A stretch of 6,892 nt of DNA from Thermodesulfobacteriota bacterium. Its GTDB lineage: Bacteria; Desulfobacterota; S145-22. The stretch covers positions 1 through 6,892 of the forward strand of contig JANTFN010000097.1 in assembly GCA_024763435.1 (NCBI GenBank). The letters run 5' to 3'. Positions 6,629-6,892 of the stretch are shown in pieces (the stretch's first letter is position 1; each line of letters opens with the position of its first letter). The notes under the pieces are model-generated. The model did not search any database, was not told the origin of the DNA, and saw only the letters and a list, made by a program, of their open reading frames with translations. Made by a program: the position numbers and the translations under genes.

Positions 6629-6892
6629 TCAGAAAACCCTGATAGAGGCCGCCTTGATAGTCGCGTAGCACTGGCGGCCGGGGGTAAGTGCCATCTCTGC
6701 GGCAGTCGCGCGGGTAATCGTTGCCACAAGGGAAACGCCCCCTGTCTTCAGGGTCACATCTATCAGCGACGCGGCAAGGGGCCGCAGATCCTCAACAATA
6801 CAGGCAAGGCAGTTTCTCGCGCTGCTTTTCAACGGGGCCGAAGAAAGAATAATATCTTCCGAGGGGATGGCAATTACGCCTTTTTTCTGTTC
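6629..6892 (-). CDS. modC: C-terminal end of ModC-type molybdate/tungstate ABC transporter ATPase (5' part outside window)
   Basis: The frame is open on the minus strand from the right edge to a TGA at 6629-6631, giving 87 residues. The visible part begins EQKKGVIAIPSEDIILSS, then SARN, and continues to a conserved end (ATIKAASIRVF). IPSEDIILS.....SARN is the linker typical of ModC-like ATPases leading into the TOBE/Mop domain. GVSLVATITRATAAEMALTPG followed by IKAASI matches the oxyanion-binding Mop-like domain, which in this family senses or binds molybdate or tungstate. The Walker A/B and signature motifs would be upstream, beyond the window. A TTG at 6830-6832 is internal and not a real start. 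A stand-alone molbindin or ModE-type protein is less likely because of the SEDIILSS linker. The gene is unrelated to the sugar operon and convergent with the methyltransferase. Confidence 0.82.
   Translation of the reverse strand, partial: EQKKGVIAIPSEDIILSSAPLKSSARNCLACIVEDLRPLAASLIDVTLKTGGVSLVATITRATAAEMALTPGRQCYATIKAASIRVF

Noticed and set aside
6629..6832. Stand-alone 67-residue minus-strand protein starting at 6832
   Set aside because: The apparent start is an internal TTG; the frame stays open to the window edge with ModC-like linker sequence, so it is the tail of a larger gene.

Overview
The window reads as a compact, gene-dense bacterial chromosome segment with no stretch over about 60 bases lacking a gene. 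Base composition is moderately GC-rich by eye (not computed), Shine-Dalgarno sites are strong, and GTG starts occur. Gene content (a GDP-sugar pathway, a lipid-carrier phosphatase, an exported chalcone isomerase-fold protein, a molybdate/tungstate transporter ATPase) suggests a Gram-negative, possibly an anaerobic deltaproteobacterium-like lineage. That placement is a low-confidence inference, since no rRNA or other taxonomic marker is present.

Region 1 (1-5140, + strand) is a tight five-gene transcription unit: a phosphomannomutase/phosphoglucomutase cut by the left edge, GDP-mannose 4,6-dehydratase (gmd), a GDP-4-keto-6-deoxy-mannose reductase-like SDR (rmd), undecaprenyl-diphosphatase (uppP/bacA) and mannose-1-phosphate guanylyltransferase (manC). 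Together the four sugar enzymes should convert mannose-6-phosphate to mannose-1-phosphate, GDP-mannose, GDP-4-keto-6-deoxymannose and then most likely GDP-D-rhamnose, a precursor for a surface polysaccharide such as an O-antigen. UppP, which recycles the undecaprenyl carrier used in building such polymers, lies inside the cassette between rmd and manC. Three of the four junctions overlap (16, 4 and 16 nt) and the fourth is a 13-nt gap, implying co-transcription and translational coupling. No phosphomannose isomerase, glycosyltransferase or polysaccharide exporter is inside the window.

Region 2 (5141-6625, + strand) holds two genes after a 55-nt gap: a small exported protein with a chalcone isomerase-like fold and a class I SAM-dependent methyltransferase. 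Their substrates cannot be read from sequence; they may or may not belong to the sugar unit.

Region 3 (6629-6892, - strand) is the C-terminal end of a ModC-type ABC transporter ATPase (TOBE/Mop domain) running in from the right edge. It converges on the methyltransferase with only 3 nt between the stop codons.

No tRNA, rRNA, CRISPR array, insertion sequence, attachment site or convincing intrinsic terminator was seen. I found no strong evidence for a wholly new system. The points most worth a second look are uppP embedded in a GDP-deoxyhexose cassette and the chalcone isomerase-fold/methyltransferase pair.
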